NCBI GenBank assembly: GCA_050084985.1
Contig: JBITNC010000001.1
Span: 13,516,001 to 13,580,000 of the forward strand
Reading direction: 5' to 3'
Source: Nageia nagi
Taxonomy: Eukaryota > Pinophyta
Length of the DNA stretch: 64,000 nt
The translations under genes were made by a program, and so were the position numbers. The notes beneath the pieces are model-generated. The model made no database searches. It was not told the DNA's origin and was given only the letters and a program-made list of their open reading frames with translations. The stretch's first letter is position 1; every line of letters begins with the position of its first letter. Positions 22,887 to 35,133 of the stretch are shown in pieces.

Positions 22887-24345
22887 TGTTGCCAAAATGT
22901 ATATCAATACATAATCATTACTCCAAGGTTCTTCTGAAAGTATGATCACTTTCGAAGGTGATGTAAGCTACGCATAATCATAATGGGTTTTAAGAACCAT
23001 TTTCAAAAGTAATTACTTTATTATGAAAGAAGAAAAGCCCCTCGAAGTTAATGTTGAGTAACTCAGGTCTTGAAAGAGATGACATCAGCGATTTCAGGCC
23101 TTAACCCAAAACCTTATCCTGAAAGCGATGAGGTTAGCAAGGAGCGATCAAATAGTCGAAGCCAGTGAGTAGAGCATTCCGAACGTATGAAGATGACATC
23201 ATGAGGAGAACAATGTTCACATTTTTGAATGAAATCAAGTCCTGAAAGTGATGAGGTCAGTGAGGAGTGATCAAATAGCCAGAGCCAGTGAGTAGAGCAT
23301 TCCAAAAGTATGAAGATGACATCATAGGGAGAACAATGTTCACATTTTTGAATGAAACTGGGTCTTGAAAGTGATGAGGTCAGCGAGGAGTGATCGAATA
23401 GCCGGAGCCAATGAGTAAAGCATTCTGAAAGTATGAAGATGACATCACAGGGAGAATAATGTTCACATTTTTTAATGAAACCGAGTCCCAGAATCGATGA
23501 GGTTAGCAAGGAGTGATCGAATAGTGGAGCCAGTGAGTATAGCATTCTGGAATGTAGAGATGAGGTCAGCAAAGAGAGATTGAATAGCTAGAGCCAGTAA
23601 ATAGAATATCCCAAAATAGACAAGGTCAGCAAGAGGTCAGATCATAGTTATCAAGAAGCCATATCATCTACAATCTACCCAATTTTTGTAATATTCTGCC
23701 AAGTGGCGTATGTAGGTAGTATCAGTTAAAAGAAGGCTAGAATCTTGAAGCCATTTTTGTAAATGTTTTTTGTTCTGCAATTCTTATAACTGTTGTTACT
23801 TCAGTATAAGTATATGAAAATAAAGTGAAAGAAGGGTCAGAAGCCCAGTATTGCTCTTTACATTTATTCTCGAAGACCTGTAGTTTTTATCAGTAATATG
23901 ATACCATCTTGACCTTTCTTATCTAGCACTCGTAATTGTTATTCTTAATTAGGTTACATTATGGTAGCTTGGCTTGTTTCCTAAATGATAATCACGAGCT
24001 GCTAGTATAACTGTGTCTGCATATATGGTAGAGTAAAGCTGGGAAACTATTAGAGAGTGAGAGCTTGTACTATAGCTGCTACACTAGATTTAGACCAAGG
24101 TTTCACACCCTGTGAAAGCCTGTGCTAAACTAGTGATCCACCTTTGCTTTCTCTCTTGTTACCCTAAGCCTTTTGCTTAAATTCCTCACACTCTACTCCT
24201 TTTATTTTCTTTCCTGTTACTTTTCCTACACCTAACGTATAAGGAACCAGCCTTCTTCGGAGATCAGATTATCACCATATTCTGTTCTTGATTTACTTTG
24301 GTTAAGATTGTTCATGGCACATATATTACACAATCCTAATCAACA
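22887..24345 (+). repeat. T2 3' LTR (left border tentative)
   Basis: The right end, CCTAATCAACA at 24345, is firm because the ATTCC duplication follows. The last 270 bp match the rearranged left end. The left border is placed at TGTTGCC (22887), which would give matching TGTTG...CAACA ends and a length near 1.46 kb; no second full copy is available to prove it. It contains the 123-bp tandem array. Confidence 0.55.
23121..23614 (+). repeat. 123-bp tandem array in T2 LTR
   Basis: Units start with a 'gaaagtgatgagg'-like phrase at 23121, 23244, 23367 and 23491, with a shorter unit from about 23551. Each carries 'gatgaggtcagc', 'agccggagcc' and 'gatgacatca'. Because 123 is a multiple of three, the minus strand shows a false repetitive reading frame (23572-23114). 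The 'TGACATCA' motif is one step from the bZIP palindrome TGACGTCA. Confidence 0.85.
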
Positions 24346-24350
24346 ATTCC
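24346..24350. other. T2 target-site duplication, right copy
   Basis: ATTCC matches 12502-12506. Confidence 0.85.
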
Positions 24351-24366
24351 CAATGGTGCCAAACAA
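24351..24366 (-). other. T1 primer-binding site
   Basis: On the minus strand TTTGGCACCATTGGGA resembles the TGGCGCCGTTGCCGGGGA site used by many plant Ty3 elements of the Athila/Tat side. Two CG steps have become CA, as expected for decayed methylated CpG. Confidence 0.6.
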
Positions 24367-26879
24367 GATAAAGGAAATAAACACCAAGCCTAAGTGTTAT
24401 GTTATGATATTGATTTAGTGGATGAAAAGTAAAAATATACAACCCTAAAATGATATTTTCAAGATAGCAATCCTATATGCAATATAGCAATAGTGTGAAA
24501 GATAGAAATGGTGATTATCTTATCTAATTTTTTCTTATTCAATTTGGATAATTATCTTTTTAGTGAGATTTATTTTATAATTCTTTGACCTCTTTTGTAG
24601 GTTTCCTAGAATGAACCTAGTCAAGTGTTATTGGGAAAGGCTCAATCTTTAGGGGTGTGGAACATTTAAAGGCTTAACTAAATTTTTCCTCTTTGATCAT
24701 GACCTTCAAATTAGGACTGGATCATGGTGATGAAATGTATGTGCCCTAGCTCAAACCTATGCTTGTGTGAGATTAATGCAAGTATAAGAAATCAAATATG
24801 ATGTGCAACTATATGCATGCAAATGTAATTAATCCCCCCAAGATTTTGCTTTTTCTTTTCAAAATAAAATAACACAACAATTTCAAAAATAAACACTCTC
24901 TCCCAAGTGTGATTTCAATTTCACTAATGTAAGAAATAAAATAAAATTTCCTCTTTTTTTATTTTTATTTTCACTAACAAAGTAAGATGAAAATAAATGA
25001 GATAAATAGCCCTTGGATGCACACAACACACAAATCCTAGTCTAAAGCATGAAAAAAGAGGGATATAGGCCTGAAAGGCTCTTGCTCCAAGCTCTCATCA
25101 CATATAATACATATTTTACTATCTCTAATCCTAACTAATATGTTACATACTGGTTAGCAGCACCAACCATAAGACAAATCAAATAGTCATCCAACTAGTC
25201 ATAGCAGTAGCTAAATATTTTTAAAATTTAAGAATAAGAATGCTAAATAAAAAAAAAAATAAGTGTACAATCTAGGAGTTTAAAATGTTGGTAGTGGAAT
25301 GCTACCACCTAGTTATAGGCTTGAAAAACTATGATACTTATAGAAAGATGAAATAAACTAACTAAAACCCTAATATAAGAATAGTAATACCCTAAAGATT
25401 TTTAAAATTTAAGTATAAGAATGCTAAAGAAAAAAATATTAAGTGTACAACCCAAGAGTTTAAAATGCTAGCAATGGACTACTAACACCTAGTTATAGGG
25501 TTGACAAACTATGATACTTATAGAAAAATAAAATAAACTAACTAAAACCCTAATATAACCCTAACTAGTATAGATAAGACCAATTGATAAAGAAGGGCTA
25601 ATAGGCTCAAAACTAGCTGACTGATTTGAATGTGTAAAACCCTAACTGGTTTCTAGAAGATCAACTAGAATTTATTGAATGGTCTACAATAAATTGACTA
25701 GCTTTGTATTGACTTTCCTAACTCCATGTTTTTATGGTTTGGTCATGAGCATGTCAGGAAGGTTCCCTAAAAAAATTAGTCAAGTCAGTACACAAAATTG
25801 TTTGAAAATGTAGAAAGAAAGGGTCAACTACAACACCCAAAAATAAGGAAAAAGAGATATAAAAATCCTCTATTATTGCAAGTCTTGGACCAAGGGAGGT
25901 CCCACCTTGATCATGACTTTGTAATTAGCCCAAAATACCCCACACCTTGAGCTCAAACATAAATAAATGTGAGAAACCCAAGGGGCTTTAGGTTGCATAT
26001 AATAAGAAAATGATAACAAGACAAATTAGGGATAAGGTTTAGAGATTTTTCCTTTTGTGAAGTATCCAAAATAACAAATGACCTACAAAATAAAGATTTA
26101 TGGAGGTTTCTAAGTTCTTAGTCCTTAAGACCCTAGAACCAAGCAAGATGTGACTTATCTATTTGTAAAACTCCAAGCCTTGAGTCAACAAGGCACTTGA
26201 ATATAGCTCAATGCCTAAAATGCAAGCTAACAAAAAACCCAAAATAATTTTTTTGATGATTGAAACAAACTAAACTATTCTATCATAAGTCTAAAAGAGG
26301 TTGGTCTAGAAATATTAAAATGTAATCATGCATAAGTGGGTTAGAAAATGATCAAAAGGATATGATTCAATGCTCTTATGTGACCTACAATACTTGCAAA
26401 AATACTTAAAATAATGTTATACCTAACAAAAATTCAAATCACATGAGTTTATCCAATAATCCTTTACAACATGAGGATAAGAATTACCTTTTTACCTTTG
26501 AAGTGATGGGTTGAGTACACATGGAAGGTACCAAACTGCAAAAGTTCAACACATAGTGGAGATGAGGCTAAAAATGTAATAACTCATGATATATCTGATG
26601 GTTTTATTATGAAATGATTTGAAATTAACCTTTTTATTTTTATTGTGGCCAATCAATGGATGATTAGGGTTTTAACCTAATCGAATAATTGATCCCCTAA
26701 TCGGTAAGTTAGTTAGAGCTAGGGTTAAGTAAATGGTAAAAAAGGGTTAATTTATCAAAAATAATCACACAAATGCTGTCAAGTTGGGGTAATGGATTGA
26801 TATTATCATGATAAGCAACAATATAGGCTAAATCATCGTGAGTCACCTAAGTTAGGAAAATGAATAATTTTTAGGTCTT
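24367..26879 (-). repeat. Probable T1 5' LTR and unresolved LTR sequence, with 180-bp duplication; no gene
   Basis: It lies immediately upstream (minus strand) of the T1 PBS, so its left part should be the T1 5' LTR. A tandem duplication with a 180-bp period covers about 25217-25560 ('aagtgtacaa' recurs at 25261 and 25441). The boundary with the 3' LTR of G is not visible, because G's LTR copies match only from about 26880. There are no coding frames. Confidence 0.45.
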
Positions 26880-27450
26880 TACACCAAGAGGGGGTGATGT
26901 CAAAGTGACTCACGATCATTGCTATAAGTCCAAGTGCTAAGGAGGGTCAACATGGGGTATTAGGATGCTCACATTACCAATGACCATGCTCAAGGATCGT
27001 TCACTTATCTTGAGATTTCTAATGCCTAGTTTGAAGTGTTGCATCCATCCTTAGAGCTCCAAATGACCTCATAGTTGGTGCAATCACCTAGGGGGATACT
27101 CTACCTTGAAGAGGGAAGTACTAATCATTAGATATACATTTACTACCAATATTACAATCATCAAGGCTAAAATATGCAATGCCTTTTTTAATGAGACTAA
27201 TATTTTATTTACAATTATAGTTGCCTTGGTATTACAAATACAACATTATTGGTATTTTAGCAATTTACTAAATATAAATATATAAATAAAAGGATCATGT
27301 ATTCCATAATTAGAACTTTATTAAGTATCTAAGTGGAATTTACAACATTTTGGTCAAATTCTACTAAGATAGACAAAATCACTCCTAAATTAATGTTCCC
27401 ATTTATCAAAGGTGAGATGTGAAAAATAGCTAAAAAATGGGGATATCACA
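26880..27450 (-). repeat. G 3' LTR, part recognisable from the partner copy
   Basis: It aligns with 51185-51753 almost throughout, for example 'atcatcaaggctaaaatatgc' is near-identical in both. The full LTR may extend further left, since the partner is about 1.39 kb. Confidence 0.75.
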
Positions 27451-27467
27451 AGTCCCACCTCCCTAAA
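27451..27467 (-). other. G polypurine tract
   Basis: The minus strand reads TTAGGGAGGTGGGACT and then the LTR start TGTGATATCC, the usual Ty3 layout. Confidence 0.7.
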
Positions 27468-27479
27468 TTTCTTTCCCTC

Positions 27480-28980
27480 AAGAAATTCATAAAATTCACT
27501 ACTACAACAACAACTTATTAGTTGATCCAAGAATCTTCAAGTTATGCCTCCTTCTTTCTAGCAACTTTTATCCTATGTAACTCAGTATTTGCTTCTCTAG
27601 AATTCTTCATGCCATGAAGTACCAACTCTTTGCCATGCATTTTCAACTTCATCTCCAACTTTTTTTAATGGGAAACTATTTTTCCTAGTGTATACAATGA
27701 TTATATATCAAGCACTATGTGTGGTAGTCCTCTAAGGGAAAGAATGTAGAAATCACTAGTGACTACATAATATCCTAATTTAACTTTAACATTTTCCACT
27801 AGCTTGTGACTAGTTATTGTAATACCATTTCCAATTAATACATCAAACTCAGATAATTCCCTTACTTTGAATCCTCTCCTTTCATGAATTATTTATCTAT
27901 GAAATTATGGGTGGCACCTCCATCAATAAGTACCATAACTCTTCTATTATCCATAAATCCTTCTACCTTGATTGTTACAAATTACGAAGCTCCCTTCAAC
28001 ATGGCTAGTGCTCCTCCAATATCTTGAACTCCTACTTCATGTTGGCATGTATTCATATCTTAATTTGAATCCTATTTTACTTCACATACCTCCAAGTACA
28101 TGAGTTGATCCTTTCCATTACACCAGTGTCCTCTTTCCAAGGGATTTTGATAGGTAAAATAGAGCTTTTGCTGACTTAATATCTCTTATGTAGCATAGTT
28201 TGATTTTGTGGGTCTTTGAATAGGTGATAGGGGTTTTCCTCTCATTATTTTCTTATTTGCACTTGTTGCTTACACCACTATTATAGGATTTTTAGTAAAA
28301 TCTCCCTTTAGGTAGGTAAAGCCTTTAGACAACTTAGCCTTATGGATAGCCATGGATAAAGTGGATGGTTCCATGGCTTTTACTAATGATCTAATTGGTT
28401 CTTGTAAATAATGCATAAAGAGATATGCTAGCCTTCCATCTTCCATATTGGTGATAGATACTGTAATCCTTTGAAATTCCTCAATGTATGCATCCACACT
28501 AGTTGTGTATCATATCATAGCTAACTCTTTGAAATATTCCTCTATATGCTTGTGTTCAAACATGTCAAGCACCCTTTGGCTAAAGTATTCGAAGGTCCTT
28601 ACCTTCCCATCTCCTATCATAGTAATAATTTTGTGCCACAATTTATAGGCTATTCCATCTAAACATATGATTATTGTCTTGATTCCTTCTTCTTCACTCA
28701 TAGGATGGAGAGAGAAATAAGTTTGAAGCTTTTACAACCAAGCCCTTATGGATATTTTGTCACTCCCATCAAAACTAGTCAATGGCACCTTAGGTTTCTT
28801 ATCATATTATGGTTTTAGGGACTTCTAAATATTTTTCTTGTGGGTATCCTAGTATGTGTGGAAAGTTATGGTCATTCTAAATATTTTGGTCTTATCCATA
28901 TACTCTTGAAGAACTTCATCCATATTTGCTGCATCTTGCTCATTCCCTTGAATCTGCTTAGGGGTAAAAAGTGAATCCAT
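27480..28980 (-). pseudogene. gag: G gag and protease (broken; no RT or integrase)
   Basis: It starts at ATG 28980 (MDSLFTPKQIQGNEQ). The Gag core is open at 28701-28510 (WHKIITMIGDGKVRTFEYF) and 28497-28270 (DAYIEEFQRITVSITNMEDG, then PIRSLVKAMEPSTL), the typical chromovirus-side Gag pattern. A decayed zinc knuckle near 28160 has Tyr for Cys twice (YFTYQNPLERGHWC). The protease follows near 27940 with LIDGGATHNFID, where DGG stands for the usual DSG. Remnants of its C-terminal half continue to about 27480. In complete relatives RT comes next; here the PPT does. It looks like a deletion derivative or a gag-only (TR-GAG-like) element mobilised by others. Confidence 0.7.
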
Positions 28981-30695
28981 GATTTGAAGGGATGGAGTAT
29001 ATCTTGATGATACTTCATTCTCAATTAGGATCCCTTGGTTTTATGCCTTCATCTATAATATCATCTTAGTTAAGTGAGTGATTAAAGCATCTAGCTTTTG
29101 TTCAACCCTTTTGAAATTATTCCTTTTGTGCCTACATTGAAATTATTCCTTTTGTTCCTATGTTGAAATTACTTATATATCTAGGGGGCATGAACTATGA
29201 ATACTTGGCTCAAAACCCAATGTATTCACCCAATGTAGAAAATGATGTGAAAGAGATTCAACCTTCTTTCATTTAACATCACTAAGGAAGATTGAATCTC
29301 TTCCATGGTGTAGATACCACCATGAAATTTCTCCTCAAGGTTGATATCACTATGAAATTTGGAGAATATCAACAAATTGACTCTCCTATTTTCTAATGAC
29401 CTCCTTATAGTGGATTGTAGCTAAATTTGTATGAAAATAATGGTTAATATCTCTAGTGATGCTACAAAATTATTGATACTTACCTTTCATGATGAAAATT
29501 AATTAATACTTACAAGTATTATTGCTTATGATGTAGTCTCAACTTTCAGTTGGACTCAATGAGCTAACATCCTACTTCAAGTATCTCCAAAATACAAAAA
29601 TAGTTTCATAAAAACCTCTAATATCTCAACATATATTCTCTAGTGACTCCTTAATGCAATAAGAGGTCCAAAAACTCCTTCAAAACTCTAACATTTTGCC
29701 TATATTAGACTCATAATGTCAAACTATCTTCAAAATATCCCTCAATATGCCATATTTTCTTCAAAATGATCTCAAAATGTAACTCAAAATTTAAAATATT
29801 CCTTGGTATGCCAACATCCACCTTAGGATTACTCCAAAATGAAAATCAATCTTCATAAATACCCTCAACTTGCTAATGTATGGCTTAAACGACCCTTAAA
29901 ATGTAGCAAGGAGATCGAAAATACCCTTAGCATGCCAACATCTAGCCAAAAAATATCCTAAAATGCTAGATAGACCTTAAAACTCCTCCAAGATTCTAGT
30001 ATCTATCTTTAAGTGGACTGAAAATGCAATAATGACCTTTTAAAAGCACTAAAAACACCAACATATATCTCCAAAAATCTCAAAATATGAAATGGAGCTT
30101 AGAAATACCCTCAATGATGCAATGTATAGCTTCAAGTGAACCAAAAATACAATGTTTAGCTTTAGGTGGTACTAAAATGCATCTTCAAGCATAAAAATGC
30201 CCTCATAATACCAACAACATCCTTATGAAGATCTCAAAATGTTAAATGCAAATTAGAATAGCTCCCAAAATACCATCATTCTCCTTTAGGTTGTCCTAGA
30301 ATACCAACATATAGCTCTAGATGATCTTATACTCTCTAGAAAAACCCTTATTACTTCTTCAAACTTAGAATAAATTGACAAAAAACTTCAAACATGAAAT
30401 TAAAAAATGCAAAAACTTTTCAAATGTGTACCTTTTCAAAATATAAAAACCTCCTTAATGCTTCAAAATTAGAAATTAGGGCTAGAATATGCCCAATGAC
30501 TTCCCAAGAGTGTGAGATATGGCTCCTAGATCACCAACATCTTGCTCCAAATGTCCATATCCTCTATAAACTCTTTCAAAATGACCATCATCATGCTAGG
30601 TCAACTCCATTCTTCAACAAAGTAGAAAGAACTCTCAAAAAATAGTATTGTGATCCAATAAAATATAACAATGAAACTCCTTCAACAATAACTCC
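28981..30695 (-). other. G leader with degenerate tandem repeat, no gene
   Basis: From about 29560 to 30330 a degenerate unit of roughly 60-70 bp recurs, marked by 'ctcaaaatg', 'taccctcaa' and 'gccaacat' phrases. I see no credible coding frame. Together with 50175-50346 this gives G an unusually long leader of about 1.9 kb. Confidence 0.45.
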
Positions 30696-31337
30696 TTTGA
30701 AGGAATCAAAGAATTTTGCAACCAATATCACTTGTAACAACTCCAACAAATTAACACTTTAATCTATTTCAAAGATAACAATATCTCAAATGACATAACA
30801 ATAAGAAATCTCATAAATTATTATACAAGTATAGTGGTTCCTCTCTAAGAGAGTACATCTACTTGAATCTAATTCTATTACTTCTCAATATAAAATATCT
30901 CTTACAAACTTTCTATCACCTAGATCTCTTAACTAATAGCATAACAATATTTCTACAATTGTATATTTTACAACAAGCTTGGCCTTCCTTTTATAGGCTC
31001 AAATCCTACTTTAGTACACCCTTTTACAAAAGGGTAATACCAATATCCATAGGATATCCACATCTTCACATTAGGTGAAAATGGTAGGTGGAAGGATTTT
31101 TACCCATACCTTATTACATATGTCTATACTTCTATTTTAATTCCATACTTCTATTTTAAGAATGTGGGATAACATGCATATGTGGATATGCTCCTAATAT
31201 AAAATATATTGGGCTCCACATTTGTATACATGGATTTTTATTCTAACTTAGGTATTGAATATGTTCCTTTAATTTTTAATTAATTAGGAAAAAAACACCT
31301 AAGTTATTTACACAATAATTCATTACAAGTTCTAACA
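30696..31337 (-). repeat. B 3' LTR
   Basis: About 642 bp, ending (plus strand) 'acaagttctaaca'. It matches 49509-50174. A TATA-like CCTATAAAAGG (minus strand) lies near 30987-30997 and is present in a decayed form in the other copy. Confidence 0.8.
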
Positions 31338-31350
31338 CTCCCCCTTAATG
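31338..31350 (-). other. B polypurine tract
   Basis: The minus strand reads CATTAAGGGGGAG immediately before the LTR start TGTTAGAACTTG. Confidence 0.8.
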
Positions 31351-31968
31351 CAATATTGGGTTAGGGATAAGAGAAGATTGAATAAATGTGTAAGAGAGCT
31401 CTTCTCCATAAGAAATACAATCAAAGATGAGAACTTGATATCTTGAGAAGTAATATACTTTATATTCTAAACAAGACTCAACTACTTAGCCATTTGAATA
31501 AATAGTTTACAACACAATCATCATCAACCATAAATGGTTATTGTGTAAAAGTAGTCATTCAATATCATTTTGACATGATGAACCTCCATGAGCTTGCATA
31601 CTCGATGTAGGTAACTCTCATACCTGCAAGATACAAGAAGCTCATAAACAAGATCAATTAGATGCATCATACATTCATTTCAACATACACTATATGAATC
31701 AAATAATACCATCCATAAAATAATCAAATGGTATACTATAATTCATGCTAAACAATCCTATAGTCACACTATAAGTCATCATAAATATGCTAAGAAAACC
31801 AATGGTCACAATATGTGTTTATCATTTCATCATTCCCTCTAAGGTGTATAATCTAGTTATTCTCATGTGTATAGCAAAAGATCCTTCTAGAAGTGAAATA
31901 TAAGAGTTCCCAATAATTCATACTTTAGTCTTTTTTAATGACAACTTTACCATCCTAAAAGATATAAC

Positions 31969-32480
31969 TATTAAAATATATAATGTATCATTGTGTAACC
32001 TAGTCTTTAGATGGTATCTAAGTATTAATAATTTTTTTATGTAATTCTCCATTTTATCACTAAATACCTAAAAGTGATAAAATAGTAAAATATATTGACT
32101 TCATCCAAGTATGACACTTGTTCATGCTAACCCCAAGTAAATATTTGGGTTAAAAGGTAAGTTAAGGAGAGGTTATCACCTATAAATAGAGGGCCAAGGC
32201 TTGTTGTAATACACACTTGTAGAAAGCACTATCATGCTCATAGTATAAAGAAAGCTTGATCTTGTAAGAAGCTTAAAATGCTTTTAATTATAGAGAGAGT
32301 TAGAGTTATTGAGATAATAGAAATTTGAGATCGTTAAAGTGGATGTACTCCTTTAGTTGGAGGAACCACTATACATGTTTGTGTTATCTTATGTGAATGA
32401 TCTATGTATTCTTAATATTAATGAAAGATTCCATCTAAGGTGATTTTGCATGCAGATAAATAATTACTTCATCTCCTTCA
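31969..32480 (+). repeat. D 5' LTR
   Basis: About 512 bp, matching 37772-38278. A TATA-like TATAAATAGA sits at 32181-32190. It ends ATCTCCTTCA. Confidence 0.9.
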
Positions 32481-32494
32481 TTTGGTATCAAAGC
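32481..32494 (+). other. D primer-binding site
   Basis: TTTGGTATCAAAGC directly after the LTR fits initiator-Met tRNA priming. Confidence 0.85.
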
Positions 32495-34680
32495 TTCCCT
32501 TGGAGATCTTCCATTCATCATGTGAGGTAAAATCATATTGAGGTATAATTTTTTCCTCACTCTCCTATTTTGTTTCTAAGCCATTTTTTTTAATGTGCTT
32601 TACACAATTAACTCACAAGGGGAGATTTTTAAGGATATATTAATTATTTACCCATTTTCATGAGTTATTTCTCTTGGAGGCAATTTTTTTATTGAGTTAA
32701 TTTTTTTTACTCAAGGGAGCATTGATCCTAAGTTATTTTTAAATATTTTTTTAATTAGTGAATCACTAATTACATATATACTTGATTGGGATTTATTAAA
32801 ATTATTTTTTAAATAATACTAAATTATTTTCAAAATGGAAGGCTAATAATTGGGCATTATTAACCTTATTTTTTCACCCTTACACAAATGATGAGTTATT
32901 TTTTTCTCTCTTTAAAAACAATAAGAAATGAGGAGATCATTAAAAAAAAATTTTTATTTTCCAAAAAAAGAAAGGAAATTGTTCCTACATTACTTTTCAA
33001 ATTGAGGGGGGGCATAACTCTTATTTTAATAAGTGGGTCAATATTTTTGTAATTTTACCATTTCTTTAAAAAAATGGGCATTCTTTTTAACTAACAAGAA
33101 TGATAAGTTATATTTTTTTCTTAAAAATAAAGGGGGAGATGCTTACTAAGTATTCAATAAGAAGAGGGAAAGAAATAAATATTTTTGGACAAGAAGGGGA
33201 GATACTTACTAAGTATTCAATAAAAATATTGCTTTGTGCAGGTTCCATTTGTTGTAGCACACTACCTATGTTTCTCATAATCTTTGAGGTGTAGCCATTT
33301 AATACAGCTACACCTTAAGCTAAAAGTAAAAACATATAAATATATGTCCCCTACCTTTTGTTTAGTGCATGTGGGAGTTTTTGTTTTCCACATAACTATT
33401 CATTCAACTAATAAAAGGTATGCGCTTTCTATGAGCATCTTTATTTAAAGAACAAAGTTGATACTTACTTTTTAAGCAAGTATTTATTTTAAAAGAAAAT
33501 AAACCTTTTTTTATTATTTCGAAACATCAATGGTTATAGATAAAATAAATATTATGAGCATAAAGGCATAAGTTGTATTTAAAGGATGTTACTAATTTTT
33601 TATAGCAATTATATGGGTATTAAGTATTATTTTACTCTAATCCTTTAAATAAATATTTTTAATAACATAAAAGTTAATTACTCTAAGCCTTAACTTATGC
33701 ATCTCAACATCACACTTTGACTATATGATAATTGATTTTATACTTTTTCAAAGTATAATTATATTTTTCAAGAGTGAAACTTAATATGTGCCACCTTTGT
33801 ACTTCCATCTTAGGAAGTTTATATCCTTGTTTAAGGATTAATGCCACATTGTTAGAAAGTTTGTATCCATGTTCATGGATTAATGCTCTTACTTTATTAC
33901 TATGACCATGACATGCTTGTTGATAGATATTCTTTATCTAGAAAACAATATTACCTTCCAAGCAATTATATTATTGATAATGGATTTTTTTAAATCTTTT
34001 TCAACATATTTATCGATGGATGGTCATTTCACTTTTAATGGATTGATGGATTTGTGTCTTGTAAATCTTGACTAATGTATAATCACATTGGTATTATGTG
34101 GTATAAAGTTTGTAAATCATGACTAGTGGCATATTCAAGTTAACCTTTTTTATGGTTTGTGGCATATGATTTGTAAATCTTTATGGCATTATTGGTTTAT
34201 CACTTGATTATTCATAACATAATATATTTTAATATATTATGATATTCTTCTCTTTTTCTAGGAGAATAAAAAAACTCCATAACCATGTTTATATGGCAAA
34301 TGTTTATTTAATGATTAGATATTTTTTGTACCATAAATATATTTGCAATTAATTCATGTAGACTTATTGATGACCTTACCACCTACATTAATGATGCTTA
34401 AATATATTTTATGTCATCGATTTCTTTTTCATATAAATATATGGTGATCTTACCACCTACATTAATGGTGCTTAGACATGTGTGGTGTGATAACATTTCT
34501 TATTCTAAGAAAATAATTTGATAAATATTGTGGTGAAGATTTTATTTTTGTAACAAATCTATGATGATCTTACCACCAACCTTAATTGAGTTTACTATTC
34601 CACACCTACTTACCTCATTCAAATGAATATAAATAGAGATCATCATTCGAATATAAAGGCATGAATTAACTATAGTAGTC
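32495..34680. other. D interior, first part, no recognisable gene
   Basis: This is AT-rich, with recurring short phrases. 'gaagtttatatcc' style phrases repeat near 33815 and 33862, and 'gatcttaccacctacatt' repeats near 34375, 34450 and 34567. I see no domain. Confidence 0.45.
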
Positions 34681-35133
34681 AAGTATCCAGCACATATTGG
34701 TTATGAAGAGGATTATGTTCCACCTAATATTTTGCTCAATGTTCCACCCAATGCTTTGCTTAATCCTCCTATCCATATTCCACATAATTCTATTATCCAT
34801 GGTTTGCTTAATATTTCATGCTATATTTGAACTAATGCTCATATTAATGTTACTCCAACTAATGTTGGAGAAGGATCATCATTTGTAGTTATGATCAATC
34901 CCTCTTCACTAGAGCATGAAATCCATTCTTTACACTACTAATTATATAATATCAACCACAAATGTCATATGTTTAAAATGAAGAGAGCATTTTGCAAGAA
35001 GACCTTTGATTTGCTCATGAAAGAGAGAAATAACTTGATGACTATGAATAAAATGTTGGTTGAGCATTTTTCTATGCTCTATAAGGAATTAAAATCTTTT
35101 AAGCTCAATGTTACTCCTTCTAAAAATCCTTAA
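34681..35133 (+). pseudogene. D fossil ORF: Pro-rich segment then coiled coil (unknown protein)
   Basis: One frame is protein-like across about 150 codons with only two internal stops (TGA near 34829, TAA near 34940) before the final TAA at 35131-35133. It has a Pro/Asn-rich part (YVPPNILLNVPPNALLNPP), the phrase GEGSS near 34870, then CHMFKMKRAF and a Lys/Glu/Leu/Met coiled coil (KERNNLMTMNKMLVEHF). The minus-strand remnant in B at 39230-38600 shows the same order (AH-GY, GEGSS, C-MFK, KERN-L, coil), so this was a real protein of the family. I do not recognise it; a Gag-like particle protein or a coiled-coil accessory protein are both possible. Confidence 0.5.

Larger units (their letters stand above)
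12507..24345 (+). mobile_element. Element T2: Tat-like Ty3/gypsy with extra RNase H, accessory ORF and a palindromic 5' end
   Basis: This 11.8-kb insertion is flanked by perfect ATTCC repeats and lies in the leader of T1. The order is: rearranged LTR end (12507-12980), gag, RNase H-like domain, RT and Ty3-type RNase H, integrase, small ORF, accessory ORF (itself interrupted by a 0.58-kb insertion), 3' LTR. From 13128 to about 16590 all stops lie in one frame with no frameshift, so decay has been mainly by substitution. One frame change lies near 16590-16600 and one near 17480. I see no aspartic protease motif. Confidence 0.85.
8550..26879 (-). mobile_element. Element T1: Tat-like Ty3/gypsy, truncated, split by T2
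   Basis: On the minus strand the order is: probable 5' LTR (right of about 24367), PBS (24351-24366), the T2 insertion, leader, gag (12451 down to about 10590), pol linker and RT (to 8560). It stops at 8550 in the connection/RNase H start, where element A begins, so RNase H and integrase must lie beyond the left edge. With T2 removed, its leader is continuous through the ATTCC duplicated by T2. The right boundary is not resolved. Confidence 0.7.

Noticed and set aside
23114-23572. A 152-codon minus-strand frame with a repeated HSSLTSSLSG unit
   Set aside because: It follows from the 123-bp LTR array, whose period is a multiple of three.
29309-29345. A second PBS-like phrase (tagataccaccatgaaattt) in G
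   Set aside because: No matching LTR follows it, and the true G PBS and LTR are found at 50347-51753.
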